24,411 bases of DNA, taken from JBFLXN01 sp040755715 [NCBI: Candidatus Edwardsbacteria bacterium]. Lineage in GTDB: Bacteria; Edwardsbacteria; AC1; JBFLXN01. The stretch spans positions 1 to 24,411 of the forward strand of contig JBFLXN010000021.1 of the NCBI GenBank assembly GCA_040755715.1, in the 5' to 3' direction. The position numbers and the translations under genes were made by a program. Shown piece by piece: positions 1 to 7,280 of the stretch (position 1 is the stretch's first letter; each line of letters opens with the position of its first letter). The notes beneath the pieces are model-generated. The model saw only the letters and a program-made list of their open reading frames with translations, did not search any database and was not told the origin of the DNA.

Positions 1-107
1 TTTTAAATAAACAGCCTATCTTCATCCACAAAGCTCATTAAATCTCTTCTCTTATCTCCCCAATCTCTCTCTTTTTCTTCTCTCCATCCCTAATCTTTAC
101 TTATATT

Positions 108-160
108 TCTCATTTTGCAGAAGTCTAATTTTTTTAGACATAGAGTTCTGCAAAATGAGA
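108..160. repeat. Perfect 15-bp inverted repeat with nested inner stem
   Basis: Arms at 108-122 and 146-160 are perfect reverse complements (arm tctcattttgcagaa). A second 5-bp pair (gtcta at 123-127, tagac at 135-139) lies inside with a T-rich loop, so the segment could form one long hairpin or a cruciform. Part of the left half, from cattttgcagaagtct to the agaca motif, recurs near 280-306, so this belongs to a dispersed family. The T-run sits in the loop rather than after the stem, so it does not look like a standard intrinsic terminator. Confidence 0.8.
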
Positions 161-167
161 TAATTTA

Positions 168-267
168 TCATTGCGACCGATAGCGAAGCAGTCCCATTGA
201 GGTTCCTCACTTTGTTCGGAATGAGCCTTTGGGTCAGATTGCTTCGTCGCTTTGCTCCTCGCAATGA
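168..267. repeat. Dispersed palindromic element, about 100 bp
   Basis: The ends tcattgcga (168-176) and tcgcaatga (259-267) are reverse complements. Just inside, gcgaagca (183-190) pairs with tgcttcgtcgc (240-250). Such 'tcattgcgag...gcttcg' palindromes are common non-coding repeats in uncultured bacterial genomes, from memory. No reading frame of note is present. Together with the neighbouring repeats it fills most of the gene-free stretch 1-378; the rest of that stretch (1-107 and 307-378) shows no gene. Confidence 0.7.
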
Positions 268-378
268 CACTTAACAGGCATTTTGCAGAAGTCTTATTTT
301 TTAGACACAGATTGGCACAGATTAACTTAATAACCCAATAACTCCATCAGTGTCCATCGGTGTCTATTGTTGTAACTT

Positions 379-573
379 TTATTCGCCCTTTTTGACGCCC
401 TTGAAGAGCAGAGTGACTAGAATCCCCGCCAGAAGAAGGGTATCAGTGAATCTTAAGTAAGCACTGGGCGTAGTATTCAGGATGTGACCCTTGCCTATAA
501 CAAAGAAATGGCCAATCAGTCCCAAGATGAGACTTATCCCTGCAAGGGCAAAAATAATCTTAGAGAAAATCAT
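379..573 (-). CDS. Small membrane protein, two predicted TM helices
   Basis: A 64-residue hydrophobic protein with predicted helices at roughly residues 4-25 and 42-57, joined by a short polar loop and ending in a Lys-rich tail (KGVKKGE). I chose the ATG at 573 because a strong Shine-Dalgarno (GGAGGTG) lies just upstream; a GTG at 582 is in frame but overlaps that site. It stands alone about 200 bp beyond galT, after a repeat-rich gap, so it may be a separate unit. I do not recognise the family and propose no function beyond a membrane location. The RBS and clean helix pattern make it likely to be real. Confidence 0.55.
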   Translation of the reverse strand: MIFSKIIFALAGISLILGLIGHFFVIGKGHILNTTPSAYLRFTDTLLLAGILVTLLFKGVKKGE

Positions 574-637
574 CTTTTTCACCTCCTCTCTATTTTATCT
601 GTTTTTTTACGATACCTAATCAGTCCGCTGCGAAAAT

Positions 638-703
638 AAGGTTGAGGTTAAGGTTGAGAGAGGTAAGATATAACACCTTAACCTTATCCTAAACCTTAAC
701 CTT
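638..703. repeat. AAGGTTAAGG-type inverted repeat downstream of galT
   Basis: An 11-bp perfect pair (aggttaaggtt at 645-655, aaccttaacct at 692-702) is extended by weaker 'aaggttgagg' copies. It starts about 70 bp past the galT stop and could end the operon transcript as a hairpin, but no T-run follows. The same AACCTTAACC/CCTAATCC motif reappears at about 16215-16250, at the end of the four-helix-bundle gene, so it is a dispersed repeat. Confidence 0.55.
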
Positions 704-770
704 GCTGAGCCCAGTGGTTATAATTTTCCTTGGCGAGACAGATCGTTTCCCCTCTACCATTGCCCCTTTA

Positions 771-1775
771 TTAGTCAATCTCTCTCAAAAAGCGGGCGCA
801 TTCTTCTGGTGGAATCACATTAATATAAATTCCTGAGCCCATTTCAAATCCAGCAGGAATAGATAAGCGAAGAATTATTTGAATATGCCAGTGATAGTAT
901 TCTTCATTAACATCTCGTTTGGGTGCAGTGTGGATGACAAAATTATAATCTGGATTTCCCAGTCCTGAATGAACTTTTTTGAGGGTTGTTTGAAGAATAG
1001 CAGCCAGGTTTTTTGCTTCATCAATGGTAATTTGCCCAAAGGTAGAACTGTGTCTTTTAGGTAGAACCCAAGTTTCAAACGGAGAGCGTGGAGCAAATGG
1101 TTCAAAAACAAAAAAGTCATCATTCTCTAGCACTATTCTTTTGCCTTCATTTTTTTCTTCTTTCATAATTTCGCAGTAGACGCAGGCTCCATGGTCATCA
1201 TAGTGTCTAATAGCCGCTTCAATTCGCTCTCTGATTCTACCAGGGACAATAGGCGTGGCTACAATTTGGGAGTGCGGATGTTCCAGGGAACTGCCTGCCG
1301 CTTTGCCGTGATTTTTAAAGATAATCACCAATTGAACTCTTGGGTCTTCCACTAATGCAAGATAGCGCTCCCGATAAGCCAGAATAATTTCCTCAACTTG
1401 TTTTCTCTCAGCGGTAGTGATTGATTTATGATGCTCTGGCATTTCAATAACTACTTCATGATGTCCGACACCGTCCATACTTCGGAAGAACCCCAGTTCT
1501 TTCCTCTCTAAACTGCCGTCAGGAGTCAGAGCGGCAAAACGGTTGCGGATGACCCTTATCCACCAGCCGGACTTATTAGGTTCTGTGCCCTCCTTGCGAT
1601 AGGACAAGACTTCGGGGGGGGTAGAATCTTCATTGCCCGGGCAGAAAGGACAAAACTTGGGGAGTTCGGCAGAAGGTGGAGAGGGAGTCTTGGGAAAGTC
1701 CTCTGGTCTCTTTGCCCTTTCGGTGGCAATAATCACCCATTCCTTGGTAGCAGGATTTTGGCGCAATTCTGACAT
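771..1775 (-). CDS. galT: Galactose-1-phosphate uridylyltransferase
   Basis: A 334-residue protein matching the class I GalT (HIT superfamily) family in length and motifs. It exchanges UMP between UDP-glucose and galactose-1-phosphate in the Leloir pathway, in the cytoplasm. The active-site HPH triad is at residues 166-168 within EHPHSQ; His168 would be the nucleotide-carrying residue and Gln170 the conserved glutamine. Two Cys pairs (C42/C45 in CPFC, C198/C201 in CVYC) fit the metal sites of the family. The N-terminal MSELRQNP...WVIIATERAKRP block is typical. It starts 8 bp after the acyl-CoA dehydrogenase stop, so it is probably the last gene of the fab-rnc transcript. No other Leloir genes are in the window. 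Some bacterial members act on other sugar-1-phosphates. Confidence 0.93.
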   Translation of the reverse strand: MSELRQNPATKEWVIIATERAKRPEDFPKTPSPPSAELPKFCPFCPGNEDSTPPEVLSYRKEGTEPNKSGWWIRVIRNRFAALTPDGSLERKELGFFRSMDGVGHHEVVIEMPEHHKSITTAERKQVEEIILAYRERYLALVEDPRVQLVIIFKNHGKAAGSSLEHPHSQIVATPIVPGRIRERIEAAIRHYDDHGACVYCEIMKEEKNEGKRIVLENDDFFVFEPFAPRSPFETWVLPKRHSSTFGQITIDEAKNLAAILQTTLKKVHSGLGNPDYNFVIHTAPKRDVNEEYYHWHIQIILRLSIPAGFEMGSGIYINVIPPEECARFLREID

Positions 1776-1783
1776 AGAGTCTT

Positions 1784-2944
1784 TTATTCCTTTTTGCTCG
1801 CACTTTCTTTGATTAGATTAGTCGCAATCACTGTTCTTTGGATTTGATTTGTCCCTTCATAAATTTGAGTAATTTTGGCATCTCTCATCATCTTTTCTAC
1901 AGGGTATTCTTTCATATAGCCGTAGCCACCGAGAATTTGCACAGCATTGGTAGTCACTTCCATCGCCACATCTGAGGCAAATAATTTGCACATTGCTGAT
2001 TGTTTGGAAATTTTTTCCGCGCCGCTATCAATCATTTTGGCTACTGCATAAGTTAAGGTTTGGGCGGCTTCTATCTTAGTAGCCATTTCAGCCAGCATAA
2101 ACTGAATTCCTTGAAAGGAGATAATCGGCTTGTCAAATTGAATTCTCTCTCGCGCATATTTAAGAGCTTCGTCAAGTGCCCCTTGGGCAATTCCCACCGC
2201 CTGAGCGGCCACCCCCGGCCGGGACTTATCCAGAGTCTTCATCGCCACCAAAAAGCCCATCCCTTCTTTACCTAAAATATTTTCTTTAGGAATACGACAG
2301 TCCTGAAAGACCAATTCTCTGGTAGCAGAAGCCCGAATGCCCATCTTATTTTCCTTCTTCCCGAAGGTAAAACCTGGTGTGTCTTTTTCCACGATGAAAG
2401 CAGTAGCTCCTCGGCTTCCTTTTGTTCTATCAGTCATGGCAATGACTGTATAAATTTCTGCCTCCCCGCCATTGGTAATCCATTGCTTTGTGCCATTCAA
2501 GATATAGTGGTCTCCATCTTTAACTGCACTGGTTTGAATAGCCCCGGCATCGCTTCCCGCATTCGCTTCAGTTAAGGCAAAAGCGGCCAATCGTTCACCT
2601 CTGGCGATTGCTGGCAAATATTTTTTCTTTTGCTCCTCATTGCCGAAAAGGAGAATAGGAAAAGTCCCTAAACCAGTAGCGGCAAAAGATAAGGCAATTC
2701 CCCCGCAGGCCCGGGAAAGTTCTTCAGTAGCCAAACACATCTCCAGCACGCCTCCTCCCAATCCACCATATTCCTTGGGGATGAAGACACCGAAGATATC
2801 TGCCTCGGCCAAAATTTTGACAATTTCCCAGGGAAATTCCTGTGTCTCATCATAATGAGCCCGGACTGGTTTGATTTTCTCTTCGGCAATCTGGTGACAA
2901 AGGTCTCTAATCATCACTTGTTCTTCAGTCAAGAAATATTCCAT
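1784..2944 (-). CDS. Acyl-CoA dehydrogenase
   Basis: A 386-residue FAD flavoprotein of normal family length (about 380). It oxidises acyl-CoA thioesters to trans-2-enoyl-CoA, passing electrons to ETF. Both family signatures are visible: AFALTEANAGSDAG at about 121-134 (FAD and substrate contacts) and the C-terminal YEGTNQIQR at 362-370, whose Glu363 sits at the catalytic base position of short and medium-chain enzymes. GGYGY at 339-343 is also conserved. Its start overlaps the rnc stop as TAATG, which suggests coupled translation. Chain length or branched-chain specificity cannot be read from sequence alone. A degradative-type enzyme coupled to a biosynthetic operon is mildly unusual. Electron-transfer flavoprotein genes are not in view. 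Confidence 0.92.
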   Translation of the reverse strand: MEYFLTEEQVMIRDLCHQIAEEKIKPVRAHYDETQEFPWEIVKILAEADIFGVFIPKEYGGLGGGVLEMCLATEELSRACGGIALSFAATGLGTFPILLFGNEEQKKKYLPAIARGERLAAFALTEANAGSDAGAIQTSAVKDGDHYILNGTKQWITNGGEAEIYTVIAMTDRTKGSRGATAFIVEKDTPGFTFGKKENKMGIRASATRELVFQDCRIPKENILGKEGMGFLVAMKTLDKSRPGVAAQAVGIAQGALDEALKYARERIQFDKPIISFQGIQFMLAEMATKIEAAQTLTYAVAKMIDSGAEKISKQSAMCKLFASDVAMEVTTNAVQILGGYGYMKEYPVEKMMRDAKITQIYEGTNQIQRTVIATNLIKESASKKE

Positions 2945-3693
2945 TATTCCTCCTTCTTCTTTAGAATTAAGAAGGCTTCTTTAGCCGCTTCTTGTTCAGC
3001 CTGTTTCTTACTCTGCCCCAGACCTTTTCCTAAACATTTCCCCTTTATTTTCACTTCCACCTCAAAAATCTTTTGATGCTCTGGTCCTGTTTCTCCTTTT
3101 AGGCAATATTCAGGCTGGCAGAGAAAATGGGCTTGCACATACTCTAATAAAAAACTTTTGTAATTTATATGCTCTTGAGCCGAAACAATCTCTTGAGCCT
3201 TTGAGAGGATTTCCCGGTAAACAAGTTCTTTACAAGTTTTAAGTCCTGAATCCAAAAAGGTTGCTCCAATCAAAGCCTCAAAGGCGTCAGAAATGATAGA
3301 GGCCTTTCTTCTTCCTCCTGAATTTTTCTCTTCCAGACTGAGAAGAAGATAATCTCCCAGGCTTATTTCTTGAGCCCTTTTGGCCAGAATCTTTTGACTG
3401 ACTAAGAGGGACTTAAGTTCGCTCAATTCACCTTCGCTCTTTTCCGGAAAGGTTTGATAGAGATATTCACAGACAATCAGTCCCAGAACCGCATCTCCCA
3501 AAAATTCCAAGCGTTCGTTTGATTCCCCATTTTTGCCACTGACAAATGAGCGATGGCAAAGAGATTGATTCAGCAAGGTCAGATTTTTAAAGTGCAGATT
3601 CAATCTCTTTTGCAGCTCTTTCAGTTGCTGGCGTCTAATCAATGGCAACTGATGATTCTTTTTCTTAGGATTAAAAAATGATTTTCCAAACAT
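2944..3693 (-). CDS. rnc: Ribonuclease III
   Basis: A 249-residue dsRNA endonuclease that processes rRNA precursors and some mRNAs. The catalytic domain carries the signature NERLEFLGDAVL (about 59-70), supplying Glu63 and Asp67, and the second motif SDAFEALIG with Asp136 and Glu139. A C-terminal dsRNA-binding domain follows from about residue 178, ending in the typical SKKQAEQEAAKEAF helix. I start at the ATG at 3693, which forms TGATG with the fabF stop; a GTG one codon upstream (3696) would give a 4-bp overlap and 250 residues. The N-terminus has an extra basic stretch of about 25 residues before the domain. The rnc-after-fabF order is the classical arrangement. Confidence 0.95.
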   Translation of the reverse strand: MFGKSFFNPKKKNHQLPLIRRQQLKELQKRLNLHFKNLTLLNQSLCHRSFVSGKNGESNERLEFLGDAVLGLIVCEYLYQTFPEKSEGELSELKSLLVSQKILAKRAQEISLGDYLLLSLEEKNSGGRRKASIISDAFEALIGATFLDSGLKTCKELVYREILSKAQEIVSAQEHINYKSFLLEYVQAHFLCQPEYCLKGETGPEHQKIFEVEVKIKGKCLGKGLGQSKKQAEQEAAKEAFLILKKKEE

Positions 3694-4931
3694 CACGGGT
3701 TGAATTTCTTTACCGCTAAAGTTACATTGTGTCCACCAAAACCAAAAGAATTGGAAAGAGCCGCTTTAACCTCCCGGGTGCAAGCGGTATTGGGCACATA
3801 ATCAAGGTCGCACTCTGGGTCAAGTGTTTCGTAGTTAATAGTTGGATGAATCACAGAATCTTTGATGGTCAAGCAAGTAGCAATAAATTCTACTGCTCCT
3901 GAAGCTCCGAGTAGATGCCCAATCATAGATTTAGTGGAACTGATGGCTAATCTTTTTGAGTGTTCCCCAAAGACTTGTTTGATGGCCATAGTTTCAATCT
4001 TGTCATTGAGGTCGGTAGAAGTTCCGTGGGCGTTAATATAATCAATTTCTTCCGGTCTCAAATTGGCCTCTCTCATAGCCAATTGCATTGACCTCATTGC
4101 GCCTTCGCCTCCGGGTGCGGGAGCAGTTATATGATAGGCATCAGCCGTAGCTCCATAGCCCACTACCTCGGCATAGATTTTCGCATTTCTTCTGAGGGCG
4201 TGTTCCAATTCTTCTAAGATTACAATTCCTCCTCCTTCTCCAATGACAAAGCCATCTCGATTAAGGTCAAAAGGTCTGGAAGCTTTTTCCGGAGCGTCGT
4301 TTCTTTTTGAAAGAGCGCGCATAGCACAAAAACCTGCCACGGAGAGTGGCGTAATAGCCGCCTCTGCTCCTCCCGCAATTACAATTTCACAGTCAGCATC
4401 TTTAATCGCCCGGAAGGCTTCTCCGATAGCGTGTGAAGAAGAAGCACAAGCCGAGACAGTGGCAAAATTTACTCCTTTGATTCCTAAGCGCATAGAAATA
4501 TACCCGGCAGCTAAATCAATAATCATCATCGGAACAAAAAACGGACTGACCTTATCCGGACCACCATCCAACAATTTGTGATGTTGGACCTCCCAACTCT
4601 CAATTCCACCGATTCCTGAGGCCACAATTACTCCACTCCGGATTAAGTCTTCCTCAGACATTTTCAGTTCAGCATCTTTCATAGCCATAATTGCCGAGGC
4701 TAAAGCGAACTGAACAAAGCGGTCCATCCTTTTGATTTCTTTTTTATCAATATATTTTTCCGGCTCAAATCCTTTTACCTCAGCGGCAATCTGGGTAGAG
4801 AATTTCGTGGCGTCAAACCGGCTGATTTTGGTTACTCCATTCTTGCCAGCTTTTAATGCTGACCAAAACTCCTCAACATTTAATCCTACAGGGGTAATTG
4901 CCCCCATTCCAGTAACAACTACTCTTCTCAT
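3693..4931 (-). CDS. fabF: 3-oxoacyl-ACP synthase II
   Basis: A 412-residue condensing enzyme that elongates acyl-ACP with malonyl-ACP in type II fatty-acid synthesis. The Cys-His-His triad is intact: Cys162 in VSACASSSHAIG, His302 in NAHGTSTDLND and His339 in KSMIGHLLGASG. The C-terminal NSFGFGGHN (residues 393-401) is the usual gatekeeping loop. Length is normal for the family. FabF rather than FabB is favoured by overall similarity and by the acpP-fabF-rnc setting. It lies 450 bp downstream of acpP, an unusually wide repeat-filled gap for genes normally a few bases apart. Its stop overlaps the rnc start. Confidence 0.95.
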   Translation of the reverse strand: MRRVVVTGMGAITPVGLNVEEFWSALKAGKNGVTKISRFDATKFSTQIAAEVKGFEPEKYIDKKEIKRMDRFVQFALASAIMAMKDAELKMSEEDLIRSGVIVASGIGGIESWEVQHHKLLDGGPDKVSPFFVPMMIIDLAAGYISMRLGIKGVNFATVSACASSSHAIGEAFRAIKDADCEIVIAGGAEAAITPLSVAGFCAMRALSKRNDAPEKASRPFDLNRDGFVIGEGGGIVILEELEHALRRNAKIYAEVVGYGATADAYHITAPAPGGEGAMRSMQLAMREANLRPEEIDYINAHGTSTDLNDKIETMAIKQVFGEHSKRLAISSTKSMIGHLLGASGAVEFIATCLTIKDSVIHPTINYETLDPECDLDYVPNTACTREVKAALSNSFGFGGHNVTLAVKKFNP

Positions 4932-5381
4932 ATTAAGATAAGCCTCGCTTACGCTCCTGACCGTTGGCTTTGCATCTTGCCTGCCCGTTCTTCTCTGAAG
5001 TCGCTACAACGGCCAGGGAAACAACGGACAGGTCGGAATATGATTACATAGATTTTTAAACAAGATAACCCTCACTTCGTTCGCTTACGCTCGGCAAGTA
5101 GTGAGTAGGAAGTAGAGAATATTGGGTTAATTGAGTTTGTTGAGTTTTTTGGGTTCATTGGGTTTTAATAACCCGGTAAACTCAATAAACCGAGAAAACC
5201 CTATAAGCTCAATTCTCGCTACTTGTCCCGTTAGAAACTCCCGTGAACCCCGTTAGTAACACCCGGGAAGCCTGACTCTCCTGAGTTTCTAACGGGGTGA
5301 AGCTCAACTTTCTAGTGTTTCTAACGGGACTCGCCACTATTTTTTTGAAAACTACTTATCTCCTTAAATGTTATTCTTCCG
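4932..5381. other. 450-bp intergenic gap between acpP and fabF, filled with repeats
   Basis: No ORF with coding character is visible on either strand. The gap holds GAGTT/AACTC-rich imperfect inverted repeats at about 5117-5216, the nested CCCGTTAGAAAC palindromes at 5225-5330, and 'cttcgttcgcttacgctcg' type filler near 5075-5095. In most genomes acpP and fabF are nearly contiguous, so this looks like accumulation of dispersed elements inside the operon. I see no convincing promoter. Confidence 0.7.
5225..5330. repeat. Nested inverted repeats CCCGTTAGAAAC / GTTTCTAACGGG
   Basis: The outer 14-bp arms gtcccgttagaaac (5225-5238) and gtttctaacgggac (5317-5330) are perfect reverse complements. 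Inside lie a diverged copy ccccgttagtaac (5248-5260) and gtttctaacgggg (5284-5296), which also pair. The result is a stem within a stem of about 100 bp, which in RNA could fold between acpP and fabF. Confidence 0.85.
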
Positions 5382-5633
5382 TCAAGCGGTAGCTGATTTT
5401 TCTGCCACTTTCTTTTCCAAATAGTCAATCGCCGCTCCCACGGTAGTTAGTTTTTCCGCATCTTCGTCAGGAATTTCTATGCCAAATTTTTCTTCCAGAG
5501 CCATCACTAATTCCACCGTGTCTAAGGAATCAGCCCCTAAATCATCAATGAAAGAGGCACTATCAGTCACTTGCGCTGCATCAACTCCCAGTTGCTCAAC
5601 AATAATCTTTTTTGTTTCTTCCCGAATATCCAT
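5382..5633 (-). CDS. acpP: Acyl carrier protein
   Basis: An 83-residue acidic four-helix protein that carries growing acyl chains as thioesters on 4'-phosphopantetheine. The attachment site is Ser36 in the canonical GADSLD motif; [15 protein letters not shown] follows as expected. A strong Shine-Dalgarno (AAAGGAGGTGA) sits just upstream of the ATG, consistent with the high expression usual for ACP. Its normal neighbour fabG is about 7.7 kb upstream because of the inserted accessory block, with about 195 bp of non-coding sequence immediately before it. Confidence 0.97.
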   Translation of the reverse strand: MDIREETKKIIVEQLGVDAAQVTDSASFIDDLGADSLDTVELVMALEEKFGIEIPDEDAEKLTTVGAAIDYLEKKVAEKSATA

Positions 5634-5828
5634 CTCTTCACCTCCTTTAACAAAAAGATTTTAAATTTTACAGATTCTTATTCTTCTCATCTTGTGTGAA
5701 CAATGAATATATACGGATGCAGTTCCGCCTGGGCGTGATTGCATCTGCTTTCATCCGCTTGAATCCGTGTTGTCTGAAGTTTTGGATCGATAAATTCCAT
5801 ACTACTCGATTATAGGTTCCTTGCTCTC
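5634..5828. other. Leader region of acpP with a dispersed repeat
   Basis: A non-coding gap between the last accessory gene and acpP. At about 5710-5785 it carries a 'ggattcaagcggatgaaagcagatg' type dispersed repeat (minus-strand sense). No confident -35/-10 pair is visible, although acpP would be expected to have its own promoter here if the accessory block is not always transcribed. Confidence 0.4.
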
Positions 5829-6413
5829 TCAGTCAGGAATTTCTATGACAAATCGTTTTGACCAAATTAAGGAGCTAACTGTTTTGTCTATATCCTCCTG
5901 TTTTGTAAAGAATGGGATACCCTGATTCTTTTGGAGAGCATTCATAAGTTGACTATTTTCGTCTCGACTAATTATAACAGCATATATCTCGAATTTTTTC
6001 TGTTCCGGCATATTTTTTCTACTTCCTATGTAAACAGGTTCCATTTGCCATTTTCCCTTGCCTAAAATGTTGGCAAAGCGAGGCCCCTCAGGTGGCCAGC
6101 CTATAGTTTGAAGGGACCAATAGTCTTCATAGCATGGCCGAATAAATATGATGATACCCATTTTTTCATTCATTCGTTCATACTGACCTTTTACACTATA
6201 TAAAGCTGATTCATTTCCTTCACCACCCCTTCCCAAAAATGTAGCCTCGGTAATTTTAATACTAAGATGCTTTTTTCTAATCCATTCTTCGTATTTCACT
6301 GGAAAGTTTGCAAAAAAAGCTAAAATTAATGTTACAGCAATAGCTAATGGTACAATTGATATAAATAAGTAGTGGTACAATTTTTGTCCACGTAAGAGAG
6401 CGTTCTTTTTCAT
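5829..6413 (-). CDS. Single-pass membrane protein with C-terminal globular domain (accessory block, last gene)
   Basis: A 194-residue protein of unrecognised family. A basic N-terminus (MKKNALLRGQK) is followed by one TM helix (about residues 15-36) and a soluble beta-rich domain. The domain has the pattern 'YSVKG...IIIFIRP...YWSLQ...GKGKWQMEPVYIGSR...KFEIYAVI', which recalls small SH3-like barrel domains seen in membrane proteins of bacterial conflict and signalling loci; that likeness is from memory and weak. I chose the ATG at 6413, preceded by AAGAAGGG with good spacing, over an in-frame GTG at 6452 that would add 13 polar residues. It is 42 bp downstream of the next gene in the block. 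Confidence 0.65.
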   Translation of the reverse strand: MKKNALLRGQKLYHYLFISIVPLAIAVTLILAFFANFPVKYEEWIRKKHLSIKITEATFLGRGGEGNESALYSVKGQYERMNEKMGIIIFIRPCYEDYWSLQTIGWPPEGPRFANILGKGKWQMEPVYIGSRKNMPEQKKFEIYAVIISRDENSQLMNALQKNQGIPFFTKQEDIDKTVSSLIWSKRFVIEIPD

Positions 6414-6455
6414 GTTTTTTCCCTTCTTGTTTGTTTTTGATTGTTCAGACACCTT

Positions 6456-7262
6456 CTACGGGGAATATGGCAGGATTGGTATTGGAGGGATAGGAGGAGA
6501 TGGCATTAGTTGACTTGCTCTCCAGCTATATTCTTTAAAAGTCCCGCCGTAGAAAAGCTGTGAAGTTTCGGGATAGTTACCTCCAGTTATTTTCTGAGAT
6601 TGCATATCTAGGAACATCTTATTGTCTAATTCGACTATAACTATGTATCTCTTATTACTATTATCAAAGTAGATTTCTCTGCGAAGGAACCACTTTCCTA
6701 ATTCACAGATGAATTTATCTTCAGTAAAAACCTCTCCTTGCTCGTTGAAATACTCAATTAGCAAAATTACCCATTGGGAACCGTGAGACTTGCAGTGTAT
6801 TCTTGCAATCGGATTATTTTCTTGCGAGAGTAACCTAAATGTTCTTACTGATATACCGTTCGTAATAGTATCATCCTCGCAAGTCGTTGCTCCAGGGTTC
6901 TCTATATCTCTCCGAATCTTATTCACTAAATTCAAATAACTATCTACCTGCTCACGCGATATTTCGTATATCATCTTTTTTAGTTCTTTTTCAGTTACCT
7001 CAACCAATATAAAAGCTGTGAGAATTATTGCTAAAATGAACAAACTTACGGTAAATAAATTTCGGGTACGAAATAACCAATAGGTGAGAAAGAAAAAAGC
7101 CAACAAAATGAAAACCCAAAGTAAAATTAGTCGAGTTACACCGGGAGGGAAATATAACATTAGCAAGGCTATAACAAGCTGCAGTCCTCCGAATAGAGAA
7201 TTCAGTATCGTGCTGTGAGATTTTATCCATCGCTTTAAGGAAGTTGGAAAATTTAATCCCAT
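6456..7262 (-). CDS. Membrane protein of unknown function (accessory block)
   Basis: A 268-residue protein with no family I recognise. The first half is hydrophobic, with three or four predicted TM helices between about residues 20 and 108 (for example LQLVIALLMLYF and LILLWVFILLAFFFLTYWLF). The second half (about 110-250) is soluble and mixed alpha/beta. The C-terminus is Pro-rich (PSPPIPPIPILP). It lies between the glycosyltransferase (18 bp upstream) and the single-pass protein (42 bp downstream), so co-translation is likely. The ribosome-binding site is weak (GAAGAAGATAAG). It may be an accessory subunit of a membrane complex; this is inference from position only. Confidence 0.65.
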   Translation of the reverse strand: MGLNFPTSLKRWIKSHSTILNSLFGGLQLVIALLMLYFPPGVTRLILLWVFILLAFFFLTYWLFRTRNLFTVSLFILAIILTAFILVEVTEKELKKMIYEISREQVDSYLNLVNKIRRDIENPGATTCEDDTITNGISVRTFRLLSQENNPIARIHCKSHGSQWVILLIEYFNEQGEVFTEDKFICELGKWFLRREIYFDNSNKRYIVIVELDNKMFLDMQSQKITGGNYPETSQLFYGGTFKEYSWRASQLMPSPPIPPIPILPYSP

Positions 7263-7280
7263 TTTTCTTATCTTCTTCTT

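Noticed and set aside
4243-4581. Plus-strand ORF of 112 residues within fabF
   Set aside because: It is the shadow of a strongly conserved gene on the other strand, with low-complexity composition and no RBS. The same holds for the other plus-strand frames (such as 13696-14154 over fabG and 15649-16026 over fabD).
5075-5216. Operator or promoter for fabF in the gap
   Set aside because: AT-rich motifs are present, but I see no convincing -35/-10 pair on the minus strand, and the sequence is dominated by repeats.
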